Program-made: the position numbers and the translations under genes
Notes under the pieces: model-generated
Databases searched by the model: none
Told to the model about the DNA's origin: nothing
Seen by the model: only the letters and a program-made list of their open reading frames with translations
Source: Candidatus Krumholzibacteriia bacterium
GTDB taxonomy: Bacteria > Krumholzibacteriota > Krumholzibacteriia > G020349025
Direction of reading: 5' to 3'
Length of the DNA stretch: 64,000 nucleotides
Assembly: GCA_035649275.1 (NCBI GenBank)
Contig: DASRJW010000036.1
Coordinates: 1-64,000 of the forward strand
Shown here: piece by piece, positions 27,497 through 37,123 of the stretch
Numbering within the stretch: position 1 is the first letter of the stretch
Layout of the letters: each line of letters begins with the position of its first letter

Positions 27497-28273
27497 CTAT
27501 CGGTAGAGGCTCTTCACCAGTCCCCAGGTCGATGTCTCCGCACCAGGGCCAGCATCGATCGCTCCCCGTCCCCGGCCACCGGGCTGCACGGTGAGGTTGT
27601 AGGTGACATCGAGGGGAAAACCGGGGAAGGAGCCGCCGAAGTGGATGGTGTGCTCTCCCGGGGCGAGGGGCTGCAGGAACAACCATACGCCGTCGGAGAC
27701 CGAATTTCCCGCCGTGGCACCGCCGAAGAGCCCGCCGTCGGGAGCGCTGAAGCTGTACAGCGGCGACGAGACTCGGTACAGAGCGAGGTCGTCTACAGCC
27801 CTGCCGTCGATGCTCGCGAACAGGTCCGTGCCTGTGTCCATGAAGGCGCGGGCACAGGCGAGCATCTCCGCCTCGTCGGCGCCGAAGAATGGCGGCGGCT
27901 CCACGTCCGAGCACTCGCTGTTCAGGACCGGGATGAGGAGCGCCGTCCCGGCCGGAACGGTGCAGTCGCGAATGGTCGCCGTCCCGGTGAAGGCACCTCC
28001 AAGAAACCAGACAGGGCCGGCCTGCCCGGTGTCGCAGGACCCGGTATCGAAGAGCGGATGGTTGGCGACGGGCAGGGAGAAAGCCCAGCGCCACCAAGCC
28101 GCGGTCCATTCACCGAAGCTCGCCCCGAATGGGCTCGTTCCCGGAAGATAGAGCCGCGGGTTGGGGTTCTGGCTCGTGGCGGCATGCATGGCGGGGCTGG
28201 TGACGGACACAATGGCAGCGGCGACCGCCAGCGCGAACGGCATGGACCATACGCCATGCTTCGTGGATCTCAT
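27497..28273 (-). CDS. secreted protein with TWG C-terminal tag (copy 2)
   Basis: 258-residue exported protein of unknown function. Signal peptide (core FALAVAAAIVSVTSP), then SPFGASFGEWTAAWWRWAFSLP, GSCDTGQAGPVWFLGG, and CTVPAGTALLIPVLN, a pattern I associate with uncharacterised secreted proteins in diverse bacteria. A C-terminal beta domain (GEHTIHFGG, LDVTYNLTVQPGG) ends STWGLVKSLYR. It is homologous to the gene at 28406-29299 but diverged in the middle. ATG at 28273 has GAGGAG upstream. A hairpin follows its stop, and the upstream copy's hairpin lies before it. Confidence 0.82.
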   Translation of the reverse strand: MRSTKHGVWSMPFALAVAAAIVSVTSPAMHAATSQNPNPRLYLPGTSPFGASFGEWTAAWWRWAFSLPVANHPLFDTGSCDTGQAGPVWFLGGAFTGTATIRDCTVPAGTALLIPVLNSECSDVEPPPFFGADEAEMLACARAFMDTGTDLFASIDGRAVDDLALYRVSSPLYSFSAPDGGLFGGATAGNSVSDGVWLFLQPLAPGEHTIHFGGSFPGFPLDVTYNLTVQPGGRGRGAIDAGPGAETSTWGLVKSLYR

Positions 28274-28344
28274 GACATTTCTCCTCGTAGTCTCGCGTGA
28301 TTCGAACACAGCGACCGTGTTTCGGCTGCTTCGTATCCGGTGCT

Positions 28345-28375
28345 GGGTCGGAAGGGGCGGGATCCCCTCCGACCC
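28345..28375. terminator. hairpin, third of three related hairpins
   Basis: GGGTCGGA (28345-28352) pairs with TCCGACCC (28368-28375), and after a one-base bulge GGGG (28354-28357) with CCCC (28364-28367), closing a CGGGAT loop. It lies 30 bases beyond the stop of the upstream copy of the secreted-protein family. The outer TCGGA...TCCGA core is shared with hairpins at 24386 and 27448. Confidence 0.58.
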
Positions 28376-28405
28376 GGCTTCGAGCGTGACACACCGGCTT
28401 GCGGG

Positions 28406-29299
28406 TCATTTGTACAGGCGCTTCACCAGTCCCCAGGTCGATGTCTCCGCACCAGGGCGATCATCGATCGCTCCCCGTCCGCGGCCGCCCGGCTGGACGG
28501 TAAGGTTGTAGGTGACATCGACGGCGAAATCGAACGCCGGTATCTCGGCGTGGAAATGGAGCGTGTGCGCCCCCGGCGGCAGCGGGGCGAGCATCATCCA
28601 GAAACCGTCCACGACGGCAGGCTGGGGGTCGCCAGTCACGCATGGATCGGCCGCTTGCCAGCTCGGGTCGATGTCGAGCAGGAAGAGATCCGAGGTACCG
28701 CGAAAAGAGCTCACGTCACCCAATGAGAGTCCGTCTACCTCCACCGCCATATTCGCTGCGCCGTCGATGAATCCGGCGGCGAAACTGCGCAGGAAATCCT
28801 CCAGGCTCTGCCCCGGGGCAGGCTCGAACCCGAACTCGGGCGGGCACGGATAGTTGGCGTAGTAGTTGACGAGTGGGAAGAAGAGAGCCGCGCCGGCCGG
28901 GACGGTGCAGCTCCGCACCACGGTGCTGCCGGAGCTTCCGGCCAGGAACCACACCGGCCCCGACTGTCCGTAGTCGCAGTGCGAGCCGTCGGGATCGGTG
29001 ATGGGGTCGGCGCCGAAGGGTGCGGAGAGCGCCCACTGCCACCAGCGGGCACCCCAAGTCCCGTAAGAGGCACCGTAGGGACGCGAGTCGGGCGGTAGGG
29101 GGCGCACCTCGATCGGCGCGAGCCGCGTCCCCGGGCTCGTGGCCTGCACGTGGCTCGAGGGCGATGCCCCGCTCTTGCCGAGGGCTTGAGCCTGAAGCTG
29201 GAACGAACCCGCGGTGACCGTCAGAGGCGCCAGCAGCACCATGACGATGCACCACGAGAGCAGGGCGAGAGATTTCATGCCGTAGCGTGACAAGGACAT
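28406..29299 (-). CDS. secreted protein with TWG C-terminal tag (copy 1)
   Basis: 297-residue exported protein, fullest member of the local family. Signal peptide (core LALLSWCIVMVLLAPLTV), then YGASYGTWGARWWQWALSAP, GSHCDYGQSGPVWFLAG, CTVPAGAALFFPLVNYY, a helical stretch, and a C-terminal beta domain (GAHTLHFHAEI, VDVTYNLTVQPGG) ending STWGLVKRLYK. Conserved Trp and Cys residues suggest a ligand-binding or enzymatic first domain, but I cannot name it. ATG at 29299 has AGGAGG ten bases upstream. Directly upstream of copy 2 on the same strand. Confidence 0.83.
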   Translation of the reverse strand: MSLSRYGMKSLALLSWCIVMVLLAPLTVTAGSFQLQAQALGKSGASPSSHVQATSPGTRLAPIEVRPLPPDSRPYGASYGTWGARWWQWALSAPFGADPITDPDGSHCDYGQSGPVWFLAGSSGSTVVRSCTVPAGAALFFPLVNYYANYPCPPEFGFEPAPGQSLEDFLRSFAAGFIDGAANMAVEVDGLSLGDVSSFRGTSDLFLLDIDPSWQAADPCVTGDPQPAVVDGFWMMLAPLPPGAHTLHFHAEIPAFDFAVDVTYNLTVQPGGRGRGAIDDRPGAETSTWGLVKRLYK

Positions 29300-29475
29300 G
29301 AGCGCATACCTCCTGCGAGCATCTACGGACCGTACTTCTACAGAGTCGAGCTGGGCTCGGAACCACACTGAAGAACGTCAGAGTCTCGAAGCGCTGTCCT
29401 GCGACGCTCTGCACGGAAGGGTCTCGTGCTCTGCCGTTCATGGGCTAGATCGTGGGGGGGGCGAGAAAGCGCACC

Positions 29476-29508
29476 AAAAAAAGTCACGGGACCGTTCCGG
29501 GACCCCGT
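29476..29508 (-). terminator. intrinsic terminator after the repeat-bearing kinase gene
   Basis: On the minus strand ACGGGGTC (29508-29501) pairs with GGTCCCGT ending at 29486, giving an eight-base-pair stem with two G-T pairs, then GAC and seven consecutive T (29482-29476). It lies 65 bases beyond the kinase stop at 29573. Confidence 0.68.
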
Positions 29509-29572
29509 CAGAATACGAGACCGTCGATGCAAGTGATTGAAGTGCCGGTGGGTTCACAGAGAACAGGGTTCA

Positions 29573-32218
29573 TTACGGCGGGGTGGGGGCGGCCGCCACG
29601 CCCATCGAGGTGACGTGGTTCATGTAGACGTTGCTCTCGCCGTCACGTCCGTCTTCCCACACGATGTAAGTGCCGCCGACACCATCGGAAAGCAGCAGAT
29701 GCGCCAGTTGATTGCCGTGCGCCGTGCAGACCGCCACTCCATTTTCGGTCCATAGGGTTTTCCCGGAGGAATCCACACGCTGGACGTAGAGATCCACGGA
29801 TCCCGGTGTGTTCGAGAGCGGCGGAGTCGCGTTGCGACAGTCCAACCAGGCGATGATCGCACCCCCGGCGCCATCCCCGGTGAGGCTCGGGAGCGCTTCG
29901 TCTCCCGGGATGTTCGTGATCGGCGCGCCGTTCTGGGCCCATTGTACGATGCCCTCGCCGTTCACACGCTGGGCGAAGATATCGGAGCAGGTGCGGCCCT
30001 GCCGGCAGAAATGCCGCCAGTCGAACCAGGTGATGATCGCACCGCCCGCACCATCGGAAACAATCGTCGGATTGCACTGATTGTGAATCGCGAAGACACA
30101 GATCCCGAGCCCGGCAGGGTCCCAGGAACGCCTTCCCGATGCCGTGACGTGCTGGGCATAGATGTCACGATTACCGCTGCGCCGATCTTCCCAGGTGACG
30201 AAGATGCCCCCCGCTCCGTCGGCCACCGCCATCGGGGCAAACTGCTCGCCTGTTGCGGTACAGAGAGCCACTCCATCGTCAGGCCAGCCCGCGGCGATGT
30301 GTCCCGCGCCGGTGACGCGTTGGGCATAGACCGAGGCCACTCCGCTGCGGTAGTCGACCCAGGTGAGAAGAGCGCCGCCGTAACCATCGGCGCACATCAT
30401 GAGTCCCTGATGATCGCCTGGACCACCGCAGATCAAAAGGCCGTCCGGCGGCCAGCCCGGCGCCACGTGTCCGGCCGCTGTCACGCGTTGCATGAAGAGA
30501 TCGTAGCCCAAACCCGTGGAGTCGGACGTTCCGAAGCGCCAGCCGATGATGGCACCCCCAGCATCGTCCGCAACGATCACAGGGTCGACCTGGTAGCCAA
30601 ACGCCGTGCAAATGCCGAGCCCATCGATGGGCCATCCGGAGGCGACGGTGCCGGCTGCGGAGACATGCTGGGCGTAGATGTCCAAGGCGTCCCCGCGATG
30701 ATCTTGCCAAGTGATGATCGCCCCTCCCGCGCCGTCGGATACCAGCGCTGGCACGAGCGGTAGTTGGAGGTCGAGGTCGTTGCGCATCAGCTGCCCCTCC
30801 GAGGCGATGGAAACTGGCACGCCGTGGGCCTGCCATAGCGCACGCCCGGCGGCGTCGATTCGCTGCGCGTAAATGTCGGCGTTGCCGTTGCGCGAATCCT
30901 GCCAGACGGCGATCGTGCCGCTCTCGCCGTCGGCGATCATGCTGGGCCGCCGCTGCTCGTCATCGAGGTCGCAAAGCGGTACGCCATCGGCGCGCCACTG
31001 ATGCGGATTCGAGGTTACCCCCGAGAGCAGGCGGCGCAACGTGCCGTCGCGCGCGAGCGGGCTGATGGCGAGGCTTGCGATCACGATGAGGGCTGCGATC
31101 GCGACCGCAAGACGTTGTCGTTGCAGCCGTTGCACGATGCGGTGCGGCCAGGACGGGTTTTTGCTGAGGGTCGCGACGTTCAGCGCTTCTTCCAGGGCCC
31201 GCTCCATTTCCCCGGCGCTCCCGAAGCGCTGGCGTGGGTCATGGTGCAGACATCTTTCCACGACGCGCACGAAGGCTTCGGACACGTCGGGCCTGATGTC
31301 ACGCAGCAACCTCGCTTCACCGCGTTCGTGCGCCTGGAGCAGCCCGGTCACGGTTTGCGCTTCGAGCGGATAGCGTTTGGTGACGAGACGGAAGAGCAAG
31401 GTCCCGAGGCTGTAGAGGTCGGATTGGGCGCTCGGAGGCTCGCCACGCAGAACCTCAGGAGCCATGTAGAGCGGGGTTCCGACGATGGTGGAGACCAGGC
31501 TCGCTGTTTCGGCATGCATTTCGGTGCCGGCACCGAAATCCATGAGGACGATGCGGCCACCCTCCTCGCGCATGACGTTGCGCGCCTTGATGTCTCGGTG
31601 CACAACACCGGTGCTGTGCACGGCGCGCAACGCCCGACAGAGAGCTAGACCGATGAGCGTGGTTTCTTCCGCTCCAAAACGTCCGCGCGTCTCCAGGAGT
31701 TCTTCGAGCGTACATCCCTCGATGAGCTCCATCCACAGTCCGATCTGATCGCCTTGTGCACTCGCCCCATACACGGCGACGACGTTGGGGTGTCGGATCC
31801 GGGCGAGCTGTTGCCCTTCCTTGAGAACTGTGGAGCCGGCTTCTGCTTTCTGCCCCCCGGAAGTCGTCCCGATCAGCTTCAGAGCGACCTCGCGATCCAG
31901 GTCACGGTCCCAGGCGCGATACACCGATCCGAAGGAGCCGCGGCCGACGAGCCCGCGGATCAACAGATGAGCCCACTGCGCCGGCCGCTCCGGCTCCCCC
32001 TCGGCGGGCGCCACGGGTGCGAGCGCCACCGGAGAATCGGATTCGATCCTCCCGCTGTCCTGGTGCATCGAGGCGATCTCGTAGACGGCTCTCAGGAAGC
32101 GAATCCGGTCCAAGCTCTCTTCGCCTTCCACGGCGCGACGAGCATCTTCCCAATCGATGGGCCGACCGTCCGAGATCAGGACGGCGAGACTCCAAACGTC
32201 GAGATCGTCGTGATTCAT
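29573..32218 (-). CDS. membrane Ser/Thr protein kinase with eight beta-propeller-like repeats
   Basis: 881-residue Hanks-type kinase. The cytoplasmic kinase domain has the glycine loop GRGSFGSVY (92-100), Lys114 (VALKLI), catalytic HRDIKARN (HRD 207-209) and DFG (227-229), so it should be active. A membrane segment at about 370-389 leads to a roughly 490-residue extracytoplasmic part of eight repeats of the type SDGAGGAIITWQDxR..DIYAQ, each 50-65 residues, probably forming a propeller sensor. It begins 28 bases after the ECF sigma factor stop on the same strand. ATG at 32218 follows GAGGAGC. Confidence 0.88.
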   Translation of the reverse strand: MNHDDLDVWSLAVLISDGRPIDWEDARRAVEGEESLDRIRFLRAVYEIASMHQDSGRIESDSPVALAPVAPAEGEPERPAQWAHLLIRGLVGRGSFGSVYRAWDRDLDREVALKLIGTTSGGQKAEAGSTVLKEGQQLARIRHPNVVAVYGASAQGDQIGLWMELIEGCTLEELLETRGRFGAEETTLIGLALCRALRAVHSTGVVHRDIKARNVMREEGGRIVLMDFGAGTEMHAETASLVSTIVGTPLYMAPEVLRGEPPSAQSDLYSLGTLLFRLVTKRYPLEAQTVTGLLQAHERGEARLLRDIRPDVSEAFVRVVERCLHHDPRQRFGSAGEMERALEEALNVATLSKNPSWPHRIVQRLQRQRLAVAIAALIVIASLAISPLARDGTLRRLLSGVTSNPHQWRADGVPLCDLDDEQRRPSMIADGESGTIAVWQDSRNGNADIYAQRIDAAGRALWQAHGVPVSIASEGQLMRNDLDLQLPLVPALVSDGAGGAIITWQDHRGDALDIYAQHVSAAGTVASGWPIDGLGICTAFGYQVDPVIVADDAGGAIIGWRFGTSDSTGLGYDLFMQRVTAAGHVAPGWPPDGLLICGGPGDHQGLMMCADGYGGALLTWVDYRSGVASVYAQRVTGAGHIAAGWPDDGVALCTATGEQFAPMAVADGAGGIFVTWEDRRSGNRDIYAQHVTASGRRSWDPAGLGICVFAIHNQCNPTIVSDGAGGAIITWFDWRHFCRQGRTCSDIFAQRVNGEGIVQWAQNGAPITNIPGDEALPSLTGDGAGGAIIAWLDCRNATPPLSNTPGSVDLYVQRVDSSGKTLWTENGVAVCTAHGNQLAHLLLSDGVGGTYIVWEDGRDGESNVYMNHVTSMGVAAAPTPP

Positions 32219-32246
32219 TCGGCGGTTCCCGCTCCTCGCTGATCCT

Positions 32247-32918
32247 TCAAAGATCGTAATCGTTCTCATTCTGGTGAGGCTTACGGCTCGTCGTTGAGGG
32301 CGAATGCCGCTGGGTTCGCGATCGCTGTCGTGCAGGTCGGTTCTTGTCTAAGTACTGTTTGCGCATGCTGTCGGCCACCCGGTACAAGGCACGCGTCGAT
32401 CGCATGCGTGCGGCATTCGCCGACGGACTGTCGATCGCCCGGGCCACCTCGTCATACGTGAACCCTAGTTCGAATCTCGAGACGAAAGCCTCCCGATCCA
32501 GATCGTCCAGCTGTTCGAGGGCGGCTTCGTAAATCTCCAGCGTTTCGCGCCAGATGAGCCCATCGAGTGGAGAAGGAGCCTCGTAGGGGAGATCCTCTTG
32601 CAGTCGCTCCATCGCGGGCCGTCCGGCGAGATGTCGGAGCTGATCGTTGATCTTGTTCCTCAGGATGACGCGCAGATAGGACCCGAAGGCGCCGGCGTAT
32701 CGAGATTCAAAGCGGTCCAAGGAACCCAAGGCACCGGTCAGCGTCAACTGGACCAGGTCGTCCGTATCCACGAGACTGCGGATCGGCGCTGGCGTGCGGC
32801 CGCGAGCCCAGCGGAGGAGTGCGGGGCGATAGCGTGCCAAGAGTCGATCGCGGGCATGCTCGTCTCCCTCGCGCGCTTTTCTCAGGAGTGTCGTGGTCGA
32901 TTCAAGGAGCGTACTCAC
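32247..32918 (-). CDS. ECF-type RNA polymerase sigma factor (kinase-linked, first copy)
   Basis: 223-residue sigma-70-family factor with region 2 (RSLVDTDDLVQLTLTGALG, FGSYLRVILRNKINDQLR) and region 4 (LDREAFVSRFELGFTYDEVA). The C-terminal tail is Arg/Ser/Asn-rich. It belongs with ECF factors whose neighbour is a Ser/Thr kinase; in such pairs phosphorylation is thought to control the sigma factor in place of a membrane anti-sigma factor. The kinase gene follows 28 bases later. GTG at 32918 has GGGGGT upstream; an ATG at 32963 has no ribosome site. Homologous to the factor at 52880. Confidence 0.87.
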   Translation of the reverse strand: MSTLLESTTTLLRKAREGDEHARDRLLARYRPALLRWARGRTPAPIRSLVDTDDLVQLTLTGALGSLDRFESRYAGAFGSYLRVILRNKINDQLRHLAGRPAMERLQEDLPYEAPSPLDGLIWRETLEIYEAALEQLDDLDREAFVSRFELGFTYDEVARAIDSPSANAARMRSTRALYRVADSMRKQYLDKNRPARQRSRTQRHSPSTTSRKPHQNENDYDL

Positions 32919-33136
32919 GCGCGCGACCCCCGGAGGGTAACCCGCGGCCGAGACCGTGACCATGCCGACTGCTGACAAGCAGAATCCACAATGCTGGCAT
33001 TTGCCGAACGGCTCTGTCAACAGGCGCTCGAGGACATGCGATGACTGGTGGAGGCTTGTCACCGATTCGAAGTGACGGCCTGCACGGCGTCCGCGGTGTG
33101 AAGTGGGAGAGCGAACGCCGGCTGCTGGAGATTCGC

Positions 33137-34009
33137 TCAGCCGCAGACGCCGTCCATCTGTGATACCGGGGACGACTGGGTCCCCAGGTCGGCATGGATC
33201 TCGTCGCGGCCGTGAGCGTGGCGGTAGGTCTGGAGTTCCGCCGCCGGAGGGGCGAGGCCCAGAACTTCGTCCACCGGGCGGGCGACGATGGCGTGGACGC
33301 GCTGGCGCAAGCTCTCGGCGTCGGCTGGCCCGAGGGACCTGGTCTCGATCATCTCGTGCAGGAAGACGGTGATCGTCGACGGGCGCAGTAGCCAGGATCC
33401 CTTGCGGCTGAACTCGTAAGAGCCGGTGATCGTCATCGGGGCGATGGGCACGCCCCACTGGCAGGCCCAGCGGAAGATCCCCCTCTGGAACTCGTGCACC
33501 CGGCCGTCCGGCGTGCGGTGGCCCTCGGCGAAAACGATGACGCTCGTACCGTCGTCCAGGGCTGACTGGATGCGCCGCGACAGCTGGCGCATCTCCTCCT
33601 TGCCATGCTTCTTCGGCACCGGGATGTTGCCGAACTTTCCCACCATCCAGCCGTAGGCGGGGATCTTGAAGTGAGACTCCAGCTCCATGCCACGCACGAA
33701 CTGAGGGATGGCGGAGTAGATCACCATCGGGTCGAAAAGGTTCACGTGGTTGCAGATGAACAGCGCCGTGCGCCGTGGGTCGAAGCCTGGCGCGTAGCGT
33801 ACGCGGAAGGGCACTCCCATCAGGCGCAGCACGTTGCGGAAGAGCCAGCGCTGCGGCTTGTCGTTGTGCCGTGGATCCTTGAAGAAGCTGAGAGCGATGA
33901 GGAGCATGCAGACGACGAAGAAGTGCACGCCGCCGATCGTCCAGAGCACGACGGAGCGGACGCCCCACCAGATCTTCTTCACCCCGAGCCTGTCTTGGGT
34001 GTCACCCAC
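33137..34009 (-). CDS. PlsC-like 1-acyl-glycerol-phosphate acyltransferase
   Basis: 290-residue membrane-associated acyltransferase. An N-terminal hydrophobic hairpin (VVLWTIGGVHFFVVCMLLIA) precedes the HX4D motif CNHVNLFDP and the glycerol-phosphate motif FAEGHRTPDGR. It would transfer a fatty acyl group to a glycerol phosphate or related alcohol at the inner membrane. GTG at 34009 lies seven bases after AGGAGGAGG. It is the last gene of the lipid operon, 97 bases after the diacylglycerol-kinase-like gene. The long tail after residue 230 is not typical of PlsC. Confidence 0.9.
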   Translation of the reverse strand: MGDTQDRLGVKKIWWGVRSVVLWTIGGVHFFVVCMLLIALSFFKDPRHNDKPQRWLFRNVLRLMGVPFRVRYAPGFDPRRTALFICNHVNLFDPMVIYSAIPQFVRGMELESHFKIPAYGWMVGKFGNIPVPKKHGKEEMRQLSRRIQSALDDGTSVIVFAEGHRTPDGRVHEFQRGIFRWACQWGVPIAPMTITGSYEFSRKGSWLLRPSTITVFLHEMIETRSLGPADAESLRQRVHAIVARPVDEVLGLAPPAAELQTYRHAHGRDEIHADLGTQSSPVSQMDGVCG

Positions 34010-34106
34010 GATGCGCCTCCTCCTAGGGCTCTCGGTCTGAGCCGACCGAGCCTTGCCGACCCGCGGTTCCAGGTCGGACCCGGAGCGCGTGCCCAAGACA
34101 CGGTAC

Positions 34107-35087
34107 TCAGACCATGACGTCCAGTGCCGACGGCAGCACTTCCAAGGTCACGGGCTGCAACGTCATCACTTCGCCGTCCACCATGACGTCCACCGGACCG
34201 TCCAGGTGGAAATCGATGCGCCGGGCACCGCGCCGCCCTGCCAGCGGATGGTTCACGTGCGTGCCGTCGTAGAGCCGGTTCAGGTTGCGGAGGAGCCCGA
34301 GGCGGCCGATGGGTCCCCAGCGCACGTACTCTACCAGCCCATCCGACGTATCCGCTTGCGGCGCGATCATCATCGTCCCGCCGGTGAATTTACTGTTGTT
34401 GAAGGTGAGGAACAGGTGCCGCCGCCGGTCGATGTCGGCTTCCCCGTCCACCTGCAAGGGAAACGCCCGCCGCCGCAAGCGCGCCAGGCAAACGAGCACA
34501 CCCAGCAAGTACCCCAGGTGACCGAAGCGCTTGAAGCGCCGGTTGGTGAGGGCTGCCACGTCGGCGGAGAAGCCGATGCTGAGCAGGTTGATGGAGTAGA
34601 GGACGCCGTCCCGATGGGTGAGGCGGAGCACGTCGCAGGGGCGCCGGCGACCCTCGAGGAGGGCCTGCGTCGCGTGGTGGAGGCCGTCGCTGCTGAAATC
34701 GCGCAGGAAAGAATTGCCGGTGCCGAGGGGCTGGAAAGCCAGCGTCGCCTTCTCGTGCTCGGCCGCGGGGAAGAGGCCGTTCACGATCTCGCAGGCCGTG
34801 CCGTCGCCGCCCATGGCCACGAAATGCCGCGTCCCTGCCGCATAGGCCGAGCGCGCGATGTCGACCGCATGCCCGGGTTGCCGGCTCTCGACGACTTCGA
34901 AGTCCAGGCCTCCTTGACGCAGCCGCGACAGCGCCCCCGGGGCCAGCTTGCCGCAGCGGCCGCCGCCGGCCGCAGGGTTGAGCACCACGAGACAGCGTAC
35001 CCGTGTGGTCGCGGCGGGTGGCATGGCCGGGGTACCGAGTTCCCGGGTTCCGTCCGTCCTGCCGTCTCGCATGGAGATTCCGCTCAT
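34107..35087 (-). CDS. diacylglycerol kinase-like lipid kinase (YegS/DgkB family)
   Basis: 326-residue member of the DAGK catalytic family: [14 protein letters not shown], the nucleotide loop [25 protein letters not shown], and a C-terminal beta sandwich with [15 protein letters not shown]. Such enzymes phosphorylate diacylglycerol, sphingoid bases or phosphatidylglycerol. The start overlaps the AMP-ligase stop as ATGA (35084-35087), pointing to coupled translation; a second ATG at 35072 is possible. Within the operon it could phosphorylate the new lipid before or after PlsC acts (inference). Confidence 0.9.
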   Translation of the reverse strand: MSGISMRDGRTDGTRELGTPAMPPAATTRVRCLVVLNPAAGGGRCGKLAPGALSRLRQGGLDFEVVESRQPGHAVDIARSAYAAGTRHFVAMGGDGTACEIVNGLFPAAEHEKATLAFQPLGTGNSFLRDFSSDGLHHATQALLEGRRRPCDVLRLTHRDGVLYSINLLSIGFSADVAALTNRRFKRFGHLGYLLGVLVCLARLRRRAFPLQVDGEADIDRRRHLFLTFNNSKFTGGTMMIAPQADTSDGLVEYVRWGPIGRLGLLRNLNRLYDGTHVNHPLAGRRGARRIDFHLDGPVDVMVDGEVMTLQPVTLEVLPSALDVMV

Positions 35088-36841
35088 AGTTCGACCAGCG
35101 CCTCGTCCCGCGCCAGCCGGGCGCGGAGACTCGCGGCCAGTTCCTCGCGCTTCACCTTCATCGAGGCGGTGCGCGGGAAGTCCTGGCCCCACACGGTGAA
35201 GGCGTGGATGCGCTTGAAGTCCGGCAGGCGCCGGTTGCGCTCCTCCAGCTGTCGCTGCAGCTCCGGCGTCATCTCTTGCCCCGGCTCGAAGCGCAGCACC
35301 ATGACCAGACGCTCGTTCGCGAGCGACCGCTGCGGCCACAGGTAGTTGGCCGCGAAGACGCAGTATTCCTTCGCCACGATGCCGACGAAGGCGTTCTCGA
35401 TGTCTTCGGGGTAGATGTTCTTGCCGCCGGCGGTGACGATCATGTTCTTCTTGCGCCCGAAGAGTTGCAGGTGGCCGCTCGCGTCGATGCGACCCAGGTC
35501 GCCGGTCAGCAACCAGCCGTCCACGATGGTGGCGCTCGTCAGCTCCGGGTCGTCGAGATATCCCGACATCACCGTGCGGCCGCGGGCGGCGACCTCGCCG
35601 ATGCCGTCGGCATCCGGAGAGAGGATGCGGAGCTCCGTGCCGGGAAGCGGCTTGCCGACGCTGTCGGCGCGGAACGGGCGCATGTCGTTCACCGCTAGCA
35701 CCGTGCCCGCCTCGGTCAGGCCGTAGCCGTTGGCCACAGGGATGCCGAGGTCGAAGAAGAACTGCAGGGTTTCGGGCTCGGTGAAAGCGCCACCGACGAA
35801 GAACATCTCCAGGCTGCCACCGAAGCTGCGGTGGATGGGAGCGAGGAGTCGGCGCGACAGCCACACCTTGGGTCGGCCGCCGACGAGAGCCCGGTGCAGC
35901 CGCACGAGGGTGTGGAGGACCGCCCGCCGCGGCGGTGGCAGTGCCTCGAGGCGCTGGCGCAGTCCGCGCTCCAGGTTCTTGAGCACCAGCGGTACCAGCG
36001 CCATGTGGGTGATCCGGTAGCGCGGGAAGGCGTCGCGCACGAACTCGGGACGCATGATGCGCAAGTGCACGACGCTGGCGCCGCAGACGAAGGGGCCGAA
36101 GAAACCGACCATGAAGTCGATGGCGTGATTCGTGGGCAGGATGCTCAAGTACCGGTCGCCGGGGCCGAAGCGATACAGCTGCGTCAGGGCCTTGCATTGC
36201 TCGAGATAGTTGTCGTGGGTGAGCATGCAGCCCTTGGGCCTTCCCCCGGTGCCGGAGGAGTAGACGATGCAGGCGAGGTCCGTCCGTTGCCGCGGCACCG
36301 CGTCCGCCGGCACGTCGCGCTGGAACTCTTCCCAGCGGCGCGCTCCCTGGAGATCCGCGCCCGGCGGCGCTTCGGTCACCAGGACGAGAGCGGGAAAGGG
36401 AGCGGACGCAGCGAGGCTGGTGCGGTCCGGTGTTTTCGCCGCCGCGTCGCTGCGCGCCCGGACCAGAGTGCGCCAGAAGGCGAACTCCGTCACCAGCACT
36501 TGCGCGCGCGCATGGGCCAGGAGCTGCAGGTGTTCCGCGGCGCTCAGCTTGAAGTCGAGGGGCACGAGCACGCCGCCGCGCCGGAAGACGGCGTACGCCG
36601 ACAGCAGCCATTTCGATTGGTTGGACATGACGATGGCGGCGCGACTCCCGGCGGCGAAGCCGTGCTCCGCGAGGGCCTGCGCCAGAGTTCTGCCGCGGGC
36701 GGCGAAGTCGGCGTAGGTGAGCCGTTCCTTCTCGCGCTCGCGGTCGGACTCGATGAGGCAGACGCGGGGGCCCCAGCGCTCCAGCGCCTCGTCGAGGGCG
36801 CTGCCCAGCGACGTGTGCCGGTCCAGTGCGATCAACGGCAC
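35084..36841 (-). CDS. AMP-dependent acyl ligase B
   Basis: 585-residue adenylate-forming enzyme. Motifs seen: [16 protein letters not shown] (P-loop), [38 protein letters not shown], and the C-terminal Lys region [11 protein letters not shown]. It would activate a fatty acid as acyl-AMP and load it on CoA or on the neighbouring acyl carrier protein. It starts 16 bases after the carrier-protein gene; GTG at 36841 overlaps the AAGGAG site, so TTG at 36835, five bases after that site, may be the true start. Stops in an ATGA overlap with the lipid kinase gene. Confidence 0.9.
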   Translation of the reverse strand: MPLIALDRHTSLGSALDEALERWGPRVCLIESDREREKERLTYADFAARGRTLAQALAEHGFAAGSRAAIVMSNQSKWLLSAYAVFRRGGVLVPLDFKLSAAEHLQLLAHARAQVLVTEFAFWRTLVRARSDAAAKTPDRTSLAASAPFPALVLVTEAPPGADLQGARRWEEFQRDVPADAVPRQRTDLACIVYSSGTGGRPKGCMLTHDNYLEQCKALTQLYRFGPGDRYLSILPTNHAIDFMVGFFGPFVCGASVVHLRIMRPEFVRDAFPRYRITHMALVPLVLKNLERGLRQRLEALPPPRRAVLHTLVRLHRALVGGRPKVWLSRRLLAPIHRSFGGSLEMFFVGGAFTEPETLQFFFDLGIPVANGYGLTEAGTVLAVNDMRPFRADSVGKPLPGTELRILSPDADGIGEVAARGRTVMSGYLDDPELTSATIVDGWLLTGDLGRIDASGHLQLFGRKKNMIVTAGGKNIYPEDIENAFVGIVAKEYCVFAANYLWPQRSLANERLVMVLRFEPGQEMTPELQRQLEERNRRLPDFKRIHAFTVWGQDFPRTASMKVKREELAASLRARLARDEALVEL

Positions 36842-36857
36842 TCCTTGCTCGAGCGGT

Positions 36858-37100
36858 TCAGAGACGTTGTTGGATCGTCGCAGCGAGGGTGCGGAAGTCG
36901 CTCACGCCCTGCAGCTCGTAGTCCGGGATCTCGACACCGAAGTGGTGCTCCAGGCGCGACAGGAGCTCGAGCGCCTGCAAGCTGTCGATTCTCAGCTTCT
37001 CGAAGAAGTCGTCGTCCGCCGTCAGGTTCGCCCGCGGCACCTTGAAGTGCTGGGAGGCGAGGTCGAGGATCTCCTCGAGCGTCTGCTGCGGTGTTCGCAT
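36858..37100 (-). CDS. acyl carrier protein
   Basis: 80-residue carrier protein. The phosphopantetheine Ser is in [19 protein letters not shown] (about residue 39), followed by GVEIPD as in ACPs. It shuttles the activated fatty acyl chain among the two AMP ligases and two reductases of this operon (inference from context). ATG at 37100 has GGGAG upstream. It lies 23 bases after the enoyl-CoA hydratase gene and 16 before AMP ligase B. It is distinct from the housekeeping fatty acid synthesis ACP, which is not in this window. Confidence 0.93.
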   Translation of the reverse strand: MRTPQQTLEEILDLASQHFKVPRANLTADDDFFEKLRIDSLQALELLSRLEHHFGVEIPDYELQGVSDFRTLAATIQQRL

Positions 37101-37123
37101 CGAAACGACTCCCTTCGCCGCTC

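Noticed and set aside
33015-33020. TTGACA (minus) as -35 for the first ECF sigma gene
   Set aside because: No acceptable -10 at 16-18 bases; ECF-type operons are often driven by other promoters.
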